From positions 1,043,216-1,107,215 of the forward strand of contig NZ_JAAAJC010000001.1 of NCBI RefSeq assembly GCF_009900715.1: DNA of 64,000 bases, given 5' to 3'. Of the stretch, positions 63,702-64,000 are shown one piece after another. The notes beneath the pieces were generated by a model. That model was not told where the DNA came from, did not search any database, and saw nothing but the letters and a program-made list of their open reading frames with translations. The DNA is from Halococcus salsus. Lineage in GTDB: Archaea; Halobacteriota; Halobacteria; Halobacteriales; Halococcaceae. Both the position numbers and the translations under genes were made by a program. The first letter of the stretch is position 1. Each line of letters starts with the position of its first letter.

Positions 63702-64000
63702 GTGGCAACGAACAACCAGAGCGACACGTTCGACATCGGCGGCGAGGACACGGTTCACCGACTCGGCTTCGGCGCGATGCGACTCACAGGAGAAGACATC
63801 ATCGGGCCGCCGGAGGACGAGGCGGCGGCGAAGGACGTCCTCCACCGCGCGACCGACCTCGGCGTCGACTTCATCGACACCGCCGACTCCTACGGGCCGG
63901 CGGTCTCCGAGCGCCTGATCGGCGAGGCGCTCGCGCCCTACGACGACGCCTTCGTGGCGACCAAAGGTGGCCTCTGGCGCGACGACCGCGACGGTTCGTG
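63702..64000 (+). CDS. Aldo/keto reductase (truncated by window end)
   Basis: The 99 codons present read as an aldo/keto reductase N-terminus from GTG 63702. [11 protein letters not shown] is the family start, [13 protein letters not shown] contains the conserved Asp and Tyr of the catalytic tetrad, and FVATKGGLW brings the Lys. The frame stays open to the right edge. Probably reduces carbonyls with NADPH. It follows the old yellow enzyme by 82 bp and may be co-expressed. Confidence 0.88.
   Translation, partial: MATNNQSDTFDIGGEDTVHRLGFGAMRLTGEDIIGPPEDEAAAKDVLHRATDLGVDFIDTADSYGPAVSERLIGEALAPYDDAFVATKGGLWRDDRDGS

Overview
The window is haloarchaeal chromosome. The DNA is very G+C-rich, and almost every predicted protein is acidic (rich in Asp/Glu, poor in Lys). 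Promoters are archaeal TATA-type, often with the start codon about 25-30 nt downstream (leaderless). It also carries archaeal or halophile-typical genes: TmcA, RNA polymerase subunit L, TbsP, AlaX, DUF6360, a haloarchaeal CHAT protein and Tat lipoproteins. I could not fix the genus from sequence alone; a Halococcus-like or related genome is plausible. No rRNA, tRNA, CRISPR array, prophage or replication origin was found.

Layout. 1-4.5 kb: end of an unidentified gene, a DUF456 membrane protein, a fluoride riboswitch driving two crcB fluoride-channel genes, and tmcA. 4.5-13.8 kb: a sugar-type ABC transporter operon (binding lipoprotein, two permeases, ATPase, small membrane protein) with three Gfo/Idh/MocA oxidoreductases, one broken by a deletion, and a nucleoside hydrolase. 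14-21.8 kb: nitrate assimilation (nirA, DUF6360, nasA, narK) plus a second, convergent nasA paralogue. 22-28.3 kb: an aa3-type cytochrome oxidase cluster (coxC, coxB, coxA and small membrane proteins), interrupted by a decayed IS200/IS605-type (PATE-like) element. 28.5-33.4 kb: a GH15 glucan hydrolase, an SDR enzyme and a GntP permease. 33.5-36.7 kb: a divergent NikR regulator and NikMNQO-type nickel/cobalt ECF transporter. 36.7-45.5 kb: AlaX, a CHAT protease-like protein followed by the regulator TbsP, hisF, a run of very small genes, a SWIM zinc protein and an aberrant NRAMP-like transporter. 45.9-55.5 kb: a TauE/SafE permease, zinc alcohol dehydrogenase, cystathionine gamma-synthase-type enzyme, a creatinase/DoeA-like M24 protein divergent from a BCCT compatible-solute transporter, SDR, LOG-type protein and a MetE-like methyltransferase. 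55.8-64 kb: rpoL, a rhomboid protease with an extra exported domain, a METTL5-like methyltransferase, alpha/beta hydrolase, Tat-exported gamma-glutamyltransferase, an old-yellow-enzyme and a truncated aldo/keto reductase.

How the genes work together. The strongest physiological modules are: fluoride sensing and export; nitrate to nitrite to ammonium (NarK, NasA, NirA); nickel uptake under NikR; terminal oxidation of the respiratory chain; carbohydrate import followed by NAD(P)-dependent sugar oxidation; and compatible-solute uptake (BCCT) next to a probable ectoine-ring or related amidohydrolase. The least understood and most interesting elements are the archaeal fluoride riboswitch at the very 5' end of its transcript, the CHAT/TbsP neighbourhood, the twin NasA proteins, the NRAMP-like protein lacking the family's metal-binding motifs, and the palindrome-bounded IS605 relic whose end supplies the coxC stop codon.
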